Positions 9,480 through 16,852 of a DNA stretch of 48,513 bases are shown piece by piece; the stretch's first letter is position 1, and the number at the start of each line of letters is the position of its first letter. The notes beneath the pieces were generated by a model. The model saw nothing but the letters and a program-made list of their open reading frames with translations, was not told the DNA's origin and ran no database searches. This DNA is from an uncultured Lachnospiraceae bacterium. GTDB lineage: Bacteria > Bacillota > Clostridia > Lachnospirales > Lachnospiraceae. Location of the stretch: assembly GCA_947178125.1 (NCBI GenBank), contig CAMWXB010000027.1, positions 1 through 48,513 on the forward strand. The letters are read 5' to 3'. The translations under genes and the position numbers were made by a program.

Positions 9480-9508
9480 TTGCAAAGCAAAGACTTCTAT
9501 GATATAAT
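9480..9508 (+). promoter_or_regulatory. Strong sigma-A promoter for the nuclease-ATPase unit
   Basis: TTGCAA (9480-9485), 17 bases, TATAAT (9503-9508), with TG one base before the -10. The flanks resemble those of the thl promoter at 3149: both share CTATGATA plus AATA around the -10. Confidence 0.75.
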
Positions 9509-9759
9509 ACCGATATAAAAACAAATCTTGATTCTTAGATAGGCGCATGATTCTGATTATATAGCGCATATTCCGGCAGTTCTGCCAGAGATTCACATTT
9601 GTTTGGCAGGATTGCTGAAGAAAATTAAAATACTGGTATGGATGCGTGTGTGGTTCTTAGTGTAAATAGGTTATAGACCCATAGACGGCATTCATGGCTG
9701 TTCGATGATTCTCACCGGCTTTTCTGTATGAATTTAATGAAAGGGTCGGTTGAAAAACG
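9509..9759 (+). other. Long leader of the nuclease gene
   Basis: About 240 bases lie between the promoter and the nuclease start, with no convincing reading frame. Short pairings are visible, such as GGCAG/CTGCC around 9575-9587 and TGGCAG near 9604. No known riboswitch was recognised. GAAAGGG near 9740 is the likely ribosome site. Confidence 0.4.
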
Positions 9760-10599
9760 ATGGAAGATTTTGAGGAAAAGAAAAAGAGCGTTGCGGAATA
9801 CCATTTGACCAGCGACTTGTTTGCTGGGAAAGTATTTGAAGATTTGAAAGCCAGTCAGGAATTATGCCGTATTCTCCTGCAGAATGATAAGCTGGTGCTG
9901 CGCAGCGTTAAGACACAGTATGTTATCCGAAACTTGAAAAAGCATTCGGTGGAGCTGGATATTCTGGCGGAGGATGTTGAGAGGAATTTCATCAATATCG
10001 AAATTCAAATGTATCAGGAAAATGCGCCGTTTCGGAGAAGTCGGTATTACTTATCCAGTATTGATATGGATATTTTGGAAAAGGGGAAACCCTATCAGAG
10101 TTTACCGGACGTGACGATCATTTATCTGACGAAGAATGACTTTATCGGTGACAAAAGAGGCTGTTATGACATATGCCGGAAGTCTAATGGGCAGGATGTA
10201 ACAATGTGCCTGGAAAATGGACTGCATGAGAAATACTACAATTTAGAGTATCCGACGGATGACATGAGAGTCAACGAATTACTATGGTATTTTCGGCATT
10301 CGGATCCGTTTTATGAGACGGAAAATTTCCCGGGAATTGTGGAACGGGTAAGGTTCTTTAAGATAAAAGAGGAAGGAGTCACCATTATGTGTGAAATTGC
10401 GGACAGAATCAGAAGAGAAGGAAAGATAGAGGGAAAGATAGAAGATATACTGGAACTGCTGAGGGATTTGGGAAAAGTCCCGAAAAGGCTCATCGAGCTC
10501 ATCAGCCGGGAAACGAATCTGGAGCAGCTCAGTAGATGGCATAAGTGCGCTGCGAAAGCAAGGAGTCTTGCGGAATTTGAAGCGAGAATGAATGTATGA
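9760..10599 (+). CDS. Rpn-family recombination-promoting nuclease / PD-(D/E)XK putative transposase
   Basis: 279 residues. The N-terminal domain fits the PD-(D/E)XK fold of the Rpn/PDDEXK_2 family: ELDILAED gives Asp67, and FINIEIQMYQ gives the Glu81-x-Gln83 pair, followed by RRSRYYLSSIDMDIL and GKPYQSLPDVTIIYLT, all hallmark strings of this group. Known Rpn proteins cut DNA and stimulate RecA-independent recombination in cells; many are annotated as transposases without proof. The C-terminal part is charged and helical. The stop overlaps the ATG of the next gene by four bases (ATGA), implying translational coupling. A damaged second copy lies at 11513. Confidence 0.85.
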   Translation: MEDFEEKKKSVAEYHLTSDLFAGKVFEDLKASQELCRILLQNDKLVLRSVKTQYVIRNLKKHSVELDILAEDVERNFINIEIQMYQENAPFRRSRYYLSSIDMDILEKGKPYQSLPDVTIIYLTKNDFIGDKRGCYDICRKSNGQDVTMCLENGLHEKYYNLEYPTDDMRVNELLWYFRHSDPFYETENFPGIVERVRFFKIKEEGVTIMCEIADRIRREGKIEGKIEDILELLRDLGKVPKRLIELISRETNLEQLSRWHKCAAKARSLAEFEARMNV

Positions 10600-11270
10600 A
10601 AATGATCGAAATAGAAAACCTCACAAGTGCATACGGAAAAAAGAAAGTGCTGCAAGGCATTTCGCTCTGCGCCGAGCGGGGAGAATGTATCGGCATTGTC
10701 GGCCCGAACGGATGTGGAAAATCCACGCTGCTTTCCGTTATGGCCGGCGTGTTGAAACCGCTGTCCGGGAGACTTTATTATTATGGAAAAAACGCGCTGG
10801 AAAACCGCGTCGTTTTCCAGAAGATGACGGGTTATGTACCGCAGGAAAATCCGTTGATGCCGGAACTTAGCGTTTATGATAATTTAAGACTCTGGTATCC
10901 CGATAAAGCGGAGCTTACAAAGGAGCTGGAAGAGGGTTTTCTGCAGATACTTGGAATCCCGTCGTTCTTGAAGGTACCGGTATCAAAGCTTTCCGGCGGA
11001 ATGAAAAAAAGAGTCAGCATTGGCATAGCCTTATCCGGGATGCCGCCAGTCTTGATTCTGGACGAGCCGAGTGCGGCTCTCGATTTAGTCTGTAAAGAAG
11101 ACATCAGGCGTTATCTGCAGATTTATCTGGAGAGAAAGGGGACTGTTGTTATTACGACGCATGAAGAAAGCGAGTTGTCGCTGTGCGGCAGTTTGTATGT
11201 TATGAAGGATGGAAAGCTGGCAGAGGTTGACAGGATGCTGCGGGGGAAGGAACTAATGGAACGGTTTTGA
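10596..11270 (+). CDS. Orphan ABC transporter ATP-binding protein
   Basis: 224 residues with a full nucleotide-binding domain: Walker A GPNGCGKST (36-44), Q-loop Gln83, signature LSGGM (132-136), Walker B VLILDE (152-157) and switch His189. It resembles ATPases of ABC-2-type exporters. No permease is adjacent; the nearest ATPase-less permeases are at 30869-33215. It starts inside the stop of the nuclease gene and has no obvious ribosome site of its own; an ATG at 10602 is an alternative start. Whether it works with the nuclease or simply landed beside it cannot be told from sequence. Confidence 0.85.
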   Translation: MKMIEIENLTSAYGKKKVLQGISLCAERGECIGIVGPNGCGKSTLLSVMAGVLKPLSGRLYYYGKNALENRVVFQKMTGYVPQENPLMPELSVYDNLRLWYPDKAELTKELEEGFLQILGIPSFLKVPVSKLSGGMKKRVSIGIALSGMPPVLILDEPSAALDLVCKEDIRRYLQIYLERKGTVVITTHEESELSLCGSLYVMKDGKLAEVDRMLRGKELMERF

Positions 11271-11324
11271 AGGGAGCTGACGGATAAGGTCAGCAGAAGA
11301 CAGAGCAGGCGGAAAGCCTGAAGA

Positions 11325-11400
11325 TTTGAAATTTTCAACCGCGAGTTGGTGTCTGACGACCTAAACCCGCAATTACCTAAAACTCACAGGCTGGGAAAGG
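11325..11400 (+). repeat. Second copy of the thl-crt intergenic structured repeat
   Basis: From TTCAACCGC (11334-11342) through GTCTGA and AAACCCGC to GGGAAAGG, this aligns with 4484-4533 with substitutions and an insertion. It lies directly upstream of the chimeric pseudogene. Confidence 0.4.
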
Positions 11401-11512
11401 TCTTGCTGAACGGAGAATGGCAGTATGCCGTAGACCAGTATGATACCTGTTTGAAGCAGCATTGGTTCAAAGAAAAGTATTACGATGAAAACGGATATAC
11501 GCTTCTGTCGGA
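11397..11512 (+). pseudogene. Gene fragment resembling the N terminus of a GH2 glycosidase
   Basis: About 39 codons reading [14 protein letters not shown] and then [15 protein letters not shown]. This recalls the beta-sandwich start of GH2 beta-glucuronidase-type enzymes. There is no start codon with a ribosome site, and the reading runs straight into nuclease sequence at about 11513. The family assignment is from memory and weak; what is plain is that it is unrelated to the nuclease's own N terminus. Confidence 0.35.
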
Positions 11513-11794
11513 GGATGTTTGCCGCAAACCCAATGGACAGGATGTGACAATGTGTCTGGAAAATGGACTGCATGAGAAATACTACAATTTAGAGTATCCG
11601 ACGGATGACATGAGAGTCAACGAATTACTACGGTATTTTCGGCATTCCGATCCGTTTTATGAGACGGAAAAGTTCCGAAAAGGCTCATTGAGCTCATCAG
11701 CCGGGAAGAAAATCCGGAACAGCTCAGCAAATGGCTTAAATATGCTGCGAAAGCGTCCAGTCTTGCGGAATTTGAAGCGGGAATGAATGTATGA
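11513..11794 (+). pseudogene. Truncated and frameshifted second copy of the Rpn nuclease
   Basis: From [12 protein letters not shown] onward the DNA is nearly identical to 10171-10325 of the intact gene. It then skips about 151 bases and resumes at the equivalent of 10477, running to the same AATGTATGA end. The junction sits on a shared GGAAAA, and the deletion is not a multiple of three, so the tail is out of frame. After the old stop, ATGAAAATGAT and a few similar bases match the start of the ABC ATPase gene, then decay. The N-terminal catalytic part is missing. Confidence 0.85.
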
Positions 11795-11894
11795 AAATGA
11801 TTTAAGTAGAGAACAGGCGCATTCTGGCAAAAAGTATGAACTTACCGCCAGAATACACCTGTGAATTTAAGATATTATCCGCTTTTTATAAAAA

Positions 11895-12275
11895 TCATTT
11901 ATTTCCTGGAGCTGCAAAATTGCTCTGCACCGCGGAAGGAAGCTCATCATATGGTACCTCACTCCATTCAAGAACACCACGAACAGGCATTACTGTTAAG
12001 CGGATAAATGCGCCTTCTTTTAGTTCTCTTGATGTTCCAAATGTAATATCTCTTTTAGCGCCATCTTCATCACAGGCAGGGAGCGTATAGGAATAATCCA
12101 TTCCGCCGTGCAGATCAATGACACCACCTCGTGAAGAAATCCGTTCTATTCTACTGTTGTCAATTTGAACGTAATAATAGGTGCTGCCGGCTCCCGAGAG
12201 GAACCACATACCAAAACAGATAAAGCCTGCAGCAATTACTGCAACTACCGTAATCCCAACGACCATTTTTTTCAT
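11895..12275 (-). CDS. YxeA-like (DUF1093) exported or membrane-anchored small protein
   Basis: About 126 residues. It starts with a Lys pair and one hydrophobic helix (signal or anchor), followed by YYYVQID, then YSYTLPACDEDG, ITFGTSRELKEGAFIRL and GVLEWSEVPYDELP. This pattern is that of the YxeA/DUF1093 family, small extracytoplasmic OB-like proteins of unknown function, often near lantibiotic or stress transporters. The ATG at 12275 has AGGAG at 12289-12293, 13 bases away; an ATG at 12287 is too close. It is the last gene of the minus-strand exporter unit, 61 bases after the second permease. Confidence 0.7.
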   Translation of the reverse strand: MKKMVVGITVVAVIAAGFICFGMWFLSGAGSTYYYVQIDNSRIERISSRGGVIDLHGGMDYSYTLPACDEDGAKRDITFGTSRELKEGAFIRLTVMPVRGVLEWSEVPYDELPSAVQSNFAAPGNK

Positions 12276-12336
12276 CGTTATAATCATACTCCTTTCTCAG
12301 CGTGCGAATTTGTGCACGCAAGCCCATATCTCCCAT

Positions 12337-13116
12337 TCACCAGCCTTTTTTTGTAATGGCTTTTTTCTGCTTCTTGGGAGTTTTGGCTGGTGCGCCCTCT
12401 GTAGCGGTAAATACAAAGACAGCGGAAATCAGAAAGGCGGCAAGTATACTGAAAAAGCAGATTGGAATATTCCAGTGTACGGCTTCGTCATAGCTGCGGT
12501 AATTGATCAGGCCCAGACTTGCCGTGACAGGATAGATATCTGCCACTGTTGCGTTTCCTGCTGCAAACATACCGCAATAGCCATAGACAAAAGCAATGAC
12601 CGTACCGATCATATGTCCGTTTGATATGCGGGCGGTAATTGCAATGACCGGCATTATTGCAATGTACAGGAACAGACAGTTCAGAATGATTTGAATAAAT
12701 GTCTGTAATATTGCGGTCATGGAAAACTCCGGAAATCCCATCAGCAAATTCGCGGTTACGGTAAATACAGCGCTTACAAATCCTAAAAACAGAGACAGCA
12801 ATGTACAGACAAGTAATTTTCCCCATAATAAATCGCAGTAGGAAACAGGGACAGTCATAAGGCTTTTCAGCGTATCATCTTTTTCTTCCCTTGTTATGAT
12901 GTATCCGGCAATTAAAGCAATGCACATGGGAAAAATCGTGGTAACATTGTTTTTGATCACTTGCTCCGCAAAAAAAGGAAAGGTCCAGACTGTCCCATCT
13001 ATTGCCGTAGTAGAAAAGATTGTCAATAAGACGGAAAGCAGCATTAAAAGAACCCCTGCCCATATCATATGATAACGTTTCAATTTCCAGATTTCAGTTT
13101 TGACCATGCGAAACAT
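12337..13116 (-). CDS. ABC-2 permease, LanG/CprC-like
   Basis: 259 residues beginning MFRMVKTEIWKLKRYHM, an N terminus typical of bacteriocin-immunity permeases (LanE/LanG group), with about six membrane helices. The ATG at 13116 is chosen because GAGGGGGG lies just upstream; a longer frame to 13149 would run into the previous gene. One base separates it from the preceding permease stop, so the two are coupled. It would form the second half of the membrane channel with the neighbouring permease. Confidence 0.85.
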   Translation of the reverse strand: MFRMVKTEIWKLKRYHMIWAGVLLMLLSVLLTIFSTTAIDGTVWTFPFFAEQVIKNNVTTIFPMCIALIAGYIITREEKDDTLKSLMTVPVSYCDLLWGKLLVCTLLSLFLGFVSAVFTVTANLLMGFPEFSMTAILQTFIQIILNCLFLYIAIMPVIAITARISNGHMIGTVIAFVYGYCGMFAAGNATVADIYPVTASLGLINYRSYDEAVHWNIPICFFSILAAFLISAVFVFTATEGAPAKTPKKQKKAITKKGW

Positions 13117-13117
13117 A

Positions 13118-13903
13118 CTATTCCCCCCTCTTTTTATACAGAAAATCAATGACTATGACAGAAAGGATAGCCCAGGCGCCTAAAATAACGATTGTCTGAA
13201 AGGTCGTCGGTATCAGATATTGAAGACGCCCTCGAATCTCTATCACTCCATGTTGTTCCATATCTCCCGCACTCCAAAGCGTTGTAAGCGGAATTGGCAT
13301 GAGCCAGCATAAAGCTTTCGGCAATACACCAAAAGAAGATTCTGCGGTCAGACTGAAAACGCTGTAAAAAATACACAACAGAACGGAAAAAATATAGGTC
13401 TTACTGAAGAAAACAACAAGGACAATTAAGGGCAGTGTCCCGGCAGTGACAAAAAATCCCATTTCCAATGCCACCAACAGTTTATAGGCGAAACCATTCA
13501 CCTCAGATACCAGACTTCCGCATAAAACCGCCGCCAAAGCCGAGGACAGGCTGAAAATAACGCCCATGGCAAATAAAACAATGATTTTTGCAAAAATCAT
13601 CTGTGTGCTTGTCACTGGAATCGTGCGCAGGTTCTTAAAGGTATTATTATCCCGTTCCATGAAAAACAGCATGGCCGCAATGATTCCGATCACACAGGGC
13701 AGAAGCAGTTCCACCCCATATCCCATACAGAATTGGAAACAGGCATTAAAGGTCTCAGCATCGCTGTCAAATCTCTCTGTCATTTGCGGCGTTGTCATCA
13801 AGATTGTAAGCGGTACAGGAAATAAAAAGGCAGAAAGTATGACCAGTAAAATAAATTTTTTCCGCTTTAATTTGGAAAACTCACATAGCACAAGTTTAAG
13901 CAA
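13118..13903 (-). CDS. ABC-2 permease, LanE/CprB-like (TTG start)
   Basis: 261 residues, start LLKLVLCEFSKLKRKKF, six predicted membrane helices, same family as the next gene. CCTCCT at 13912-13917 (AGGAGG on the coding strand) is 8 bases from a TTG at 13903 but overlaps a GTG at 13912, so the TTG is the better start. The start overlaps the ATPase stop by 8 bases. Likely half of the transmembrane part of an exporter that expels lantibiotics or other cationic peptides from the membrane. Confidence 0.85.
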   Translation of the reverse strand: MLKLVLCEFSKLKRKKFILLVILSAFLFPVPLTILMTTPQMTERFDSDAETFNACFQFCMGYGVELLLPCVIGIIAAMLFFMERDNNTFKNLRTIPVTSTQMIFAKIIVLFAMGVIFSLSSALAAVLCGSLVSEVNGFAYKLLVALEMGFFVTAGTLPLIVLVVFFSKTYIFSVLLCIFYSVFSLTAESSFGVLPKALCWLMPIPLTTLWSAGDMEQHGVIEIRGRLQYLIPTTFQTIVILGAWAILSVIVIDFLYKKRGE

Positions 13904-14819
13904 TCCCCTCACCTCCTGTCACGCGTTTGAAATAATCTTCAAGGCTTTCTTCGCAAATATAGGCCTGTGATACTTCCAGCCTATTCTCAACAAAAGCGGT
14001 AACAATCTTCCCGACAGAAATATCCAGATTATGCAGCCGCATATTGTGGTCATCCTGTATCGTGAACTGGCTTTCCTGAAAGATACGTTCTAAAATCCTT
14101 GCGGCCTGTGCGGTATCGGAAACCGTGAACCGGATATGTTTGCTGCTCTTCGTTTCCAGTTCCGCAAGGCTTTCTTCTTCCAATAATACGCCATGGTCAA
14201 TAATGCCGATGTCGTCAGCCAATAATGCGATCTCGGAAAGGATATGGCTGGAAATCAAAATTGTTTTTCCGCGCTCATTGCAAAGATTACGGATAAAGGA
14301 GCGTATCTCTGCAATTCCGATCGGGTCGAGACCGTTGATCGGCTCATCCAGAATCAAAAGTTCAGGATCGTGCATTACGGCAAGGGCAATCGCCAGCCGC
14401 TGTTTCATTCCCAATGAATATTGGGAAAACAGCTTTTTGTCTTTATAGGGCAATCCGACCAGATCGAGCGAATCTTTTATGGCATTACGGTTCGGCACGC
14501 CCCGCAGCGTGGCAAAAATACGCAGGTTTTCCGTGGCGGTCAGATTCGGATAAAAGCCGGGGGATTCGATTAGACTGCCGATGCGTGGAAGCAGCTTTTT
14601 TTCGTTCGTCCGTAAAGGCTTTCCCCAAATCGTTACTTCCCCGGAAGTAGGTTGTGTCAGTCCAAGCAGCATTTTCATTGTTGTTGTCTTTCCGGCTCCG
14701 TTTCTGCCAAGCAGACCGTAGATACGTCCCTTCTGAACGTGGATATTCAGATCGGCAACACTTTTTTGTGGGCCATATTGCTTTGTAAGATTTTTTGTTT
14801 CAATTACATATTTGCTCAT
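13896..14819 (-). CDS. ABC ATPase, LanF/BcrA/CprA-like
   Basis: 307 residues. Walker A GRNGAGKT (38-45), a divergent signature YSLGMKQR typical of BcrA/LanF ATPases, Walker B LLILDEP and the switch SSHIL are present. An extra C-terminal domain of about 90 residues is also typical of the group. AAGGAGG precedes the ATG. With the two permeases it forms a peptide-resistance exporter like C. difficile CprABC or LanFEG; the nearby OmpR/HisKA pair fits that model. Substrate is not readable from sequence. Confidence 0.9.
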   Translation of the reverse strand: MSKYVIETKNLTKQYGPQKSVADLNIHVQKGRIYGLLGRNGAGKTTTMKMLLGLTQPTSGEVTIWGKPLRTNEKKLLPRIGSLIESPGFYPNLTATENLRIFATLRGVPNRNAIKDSLDLVGLPYKDKKLFSQYSLGMKQRLAIALAVMHDPELLILDEPINGLDPIGIAEIRSFIRNLCNERGKTILISSHILSEIALLADDIGIIDHGVLLEEESLAELETKSSKHIRFTVSDTAQAARILERIFQESQFTIQDDHNMRLHNLDISVGKIVTAFVENRLEVSQAYICEESLEDYFKRVTGGEGIA

Positions 14820-14843
14820 TGCAAAACCTCCTTTTTATGCTTT

Positions 14844-14897
14844 ATTCTAGCACGCCAATCTTGCATGAACCTTGCGTAAACCTTGCATTAACCTTGC
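14844..14897 (-). promoter_or_regulatory. Exporter promoter with four 11-bp-phased direct repeats
   Basis: On the plus strand AATCTTGC begins at 14857 and AACCTTGC at 14868, 14879 and 14890: an exact 11-base period. A -10 box TAGAAT (plus-strand ATTCTA, 14844-14849) lies downstream on the minus strand with no good -35; the repeats cover that position. OmpR-type regulators bind direct repeats of this phase, so the neighbouring response regulator is the likely activator. Confidence 0.75.
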
Positions 14898-14901
14898 AAT
14901 A

Positions 14902-14936
14902 AAGGAACAGGAACTATGATGCAGTTCCTGTTCCTT
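14902..14936 (-). terminator. Strong hairpin terminating the OmpR/HisKA operon
   Basis: A perfect 14-bp stem (14902-14915 with 14923-14936) with a 7-base loop lies 10 bases past the kinase stop. A short TT-A-TT tract follows on the minus strand. It separates the two-component genes from the exporter promoter. Confidence 0.7.
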
Positions 14937-14946
14937 CTCAATCTTC

Positions 14947-15870
14947 TCAATCTGTTTCGGGAAAAAGCAAGGTAAAAACGGTTCCTTTTCCCGGTATGCT
15001 TTCTGCTGTTATGGTTCCGTTCATCTTGACGACAAGCTGATGGACGATAGACAGGCCGAGACCGCTGCCTTTTTCTGACCGCCCTTTATCGCATTTATAG
15101 AGCCGTTCAAAAATATGCTTTAAGTCCTCTTTGTCAATTCCCACGCCATTATCTGCTAAAAGAATTTTGATATTCCCGTCCTGTCCGGATAATGTTATTT
15201 CTATTTTATCCGCATGGCTGTGGGAAATCACATTTTGTATGAGATTATTTAATATCCGCATATATCCGTCCGGGTCGAGTTTTACCCGGAAAGGCTGCTC
15301 CGGAATGTCAATCGTGAAATCTATCCGGGCATCCTCGAATATTGGTATCCAGTCGATCAGGATATTCCGCGTCAGCTCCGTCAGGTCAATGGTTACGATA
15401 TTCAGGTAAAACTCATTGGAGCCCAGTTTGAACCAGTCAAAAAGTACATCGACATATTCCTTTAAGTCATAGGCTTTCCGGCGGGCGGTTTCTATATAAT
15501 CGTCACGCTCTTTTCCGGTGACAATCCCTTTATGTGCAGCATCTAAATACCCGATCAGCGTGGTAAGCGGTGTCCTTACATCGTGGGAAAGGCTCGTCAT
15601 GAGCTGTCTGTTTGTTTCTTCCGTCTGCTGACAGGCAGACAGCCTGTTTTCATAAGACAGGATAATATCGTTGAGTTCATAGGCAAGCGGGGCTGTAAGT
15701 TCATGCGTATCTGACAGGATACGCCGGTTTCCGTTCCCGTTTTTCACATCTTCCAGAACGTCAGACATTTCTGACAGCTGCTTTTTGACACGCCGGACAA
15801 TCAGAATGGAGGCGCAAACGGAAAAGAGTGTAATGGCTGTTCCGATTACAACGATCATTTCAGTATACAA
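14947..15870 (-). CDS. Sensor histidine kinase, HisKA type (TTG start)
   Basis: 307 residues with one membrane helix (about residues 5-25) and no extracellular sensor domain. A linker leads to the HisKA dimerisation helix with phospho-acceptor His96 in SLSHDVRTPL. The HATPase domain follows, with NLIQNVISHS, DNGVGI and GSGLGLSI. AAGGAGG is 8 bases from the TTG at 15870; the in-frame ATG is 20 bases away, so the TTG is favoured. It lies 3 bases after the regulator stop. Similar minimal kinases sense antimicrobial peptides via their partner transporter. Confidence 0.9.
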   Translation of the reverse strand: MYTEMIVVIGTAITLFSVCASILIVRRVKKQLSEMSDVLEDVKNGNGNRRILSDTHELTAPLAYELNDIILSYENRLSACQQTEETNRQLMTSLSHDVRTPLTTLIGYLDAAHKGIVTGKERDDYIETARRKAYDLKEYVDVLFDWFKLGSNEFYLNIVTIDLTELTRNILIDWIPIFEDARIDFTIDIPEQPFRVKLDPDGYMRILNNLIQNVISHSHADKIEITLSGQDGNIKILLADNGVGIDKEDLKHIFERLYKCDKGRSEKGSGLGLSIVHQLVVKMNGTITAESIPGKGTVFTLLFPETD

Positions 15871-15873
15871 CAG

Positions 15874-16566
15874 TCATACCTCCTTATTAAAACGGTACCC
15901 AATCCCTTTTACCGTCTGGATATATTTGGGACTTCCTGAATTTTTTTCCATCTTTTTCCGCAAACGGCTGATAATTGCCATAATATTACTGTCGTCATAA
16001 ACATACTCCTCTTTCCATACTGCCTCATAAATCTGCTGTTTGGTCAGTATCTTTCCCTGATTTCCGGCAAGGAATAAAAGCAGGTCAAATTCCTTCGGGG
16101 GCAGTTCAAATTCTCCGTTTACCGTGACAATGGAGCGGCTGTTAAAATCAATGGTCAGCCCGTCAAAATCAAACGTCTGCGGCTGTCCGTCTTTGCAGTT
16201 AAAACGGGTATAGCGTCTGATCAATGAAACAATGCGGGCGATCAGTTCGTCCATATGAAAAGGTTTGGTCAAATAGTCATCAGCGCCTGCCCGTAAGCCG
16301 CGTACTTTTGAAGCACTGTCATTTTTGGATGTAAACATCAGGACAGGCAGGTTGTTTTCCATTCTGATTCGTTCCAATGTCTCAAAACCGTCAAAGCCGG
16401 GCATCATGACATCCAATATGACAAGCTGATATTCTTTTTCTTTCAGCTGTAGCAAGCCGGATTTTCCGGAGCAGCAGAAATCGGCGTCTATATTTTCCTG
16501 TAAAACACTCTGCTTAATCAATGTGCAAAGCTCTTTATCATCATCTATGATTAAAATTCTGTTCAT
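15874..16566 (-). CDS. OmpR/PhoB-family response regulator
   Basis: 230 residues. The receiver domain has the acidic pocket Asp8-Asp10, phospho-acceptor Asp52 in VILDVMMPGFDG, and LTKPF. The C-terminal winged helix contains LPPKEFDLLLFLAGNQG and the final TVKGIGYRF. The ATG at 16566 with TAGGAG upstream is chosen over a longer frame to 16605. It probably controls the exporter through the 11-bp repeats at 14857-14897. Confidence 0.93.
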   Translation of the reverse strand: MNRILIIDDDKELCTLIKQSVLQENIDADFCCSGKSGLLQLKEKEYQLVILDVMMPGFDGFETLERIRMENNLPVLMFTSKNDSASKVRGLRAGADDYLTKPFHMDELIARIVSLIRRYTRFNCKDGQPQTFDFDGLTIDFNSRSIVTVNGEFELPPKEFDLLLFLAGNQGKILTKQQIYEAVWKEEYVYDDSNIMAIISRLRKKMEKNSGSPKYIQTVKGIGYRFNKEV

Positions 16567-16852
16567 GTTTGGCGCTCCTATCCAAATTTCGCATATGCAA
16601 GTCATATACCTTCAGTGGATAAGGGCGTGTGTTCCTTTATCCATTGGGGTTATGCAGGCACATTACAATTATAGGTGGAGATTTGAACGATGGCAAGTCC
16701 TGCGTTTTTTTGCTTATGAAGATTCGGGTGTCAAAAGGCGCTTATGATGTCATTTGATACAAGAAACGGTCATTTGGTGCATTCCTGGTTTGAAAAGCCG
16801 GCGCATATGCCGATAGGTTTTGAGAAGGGATATAGAAAGGAATTTTTTCGGA

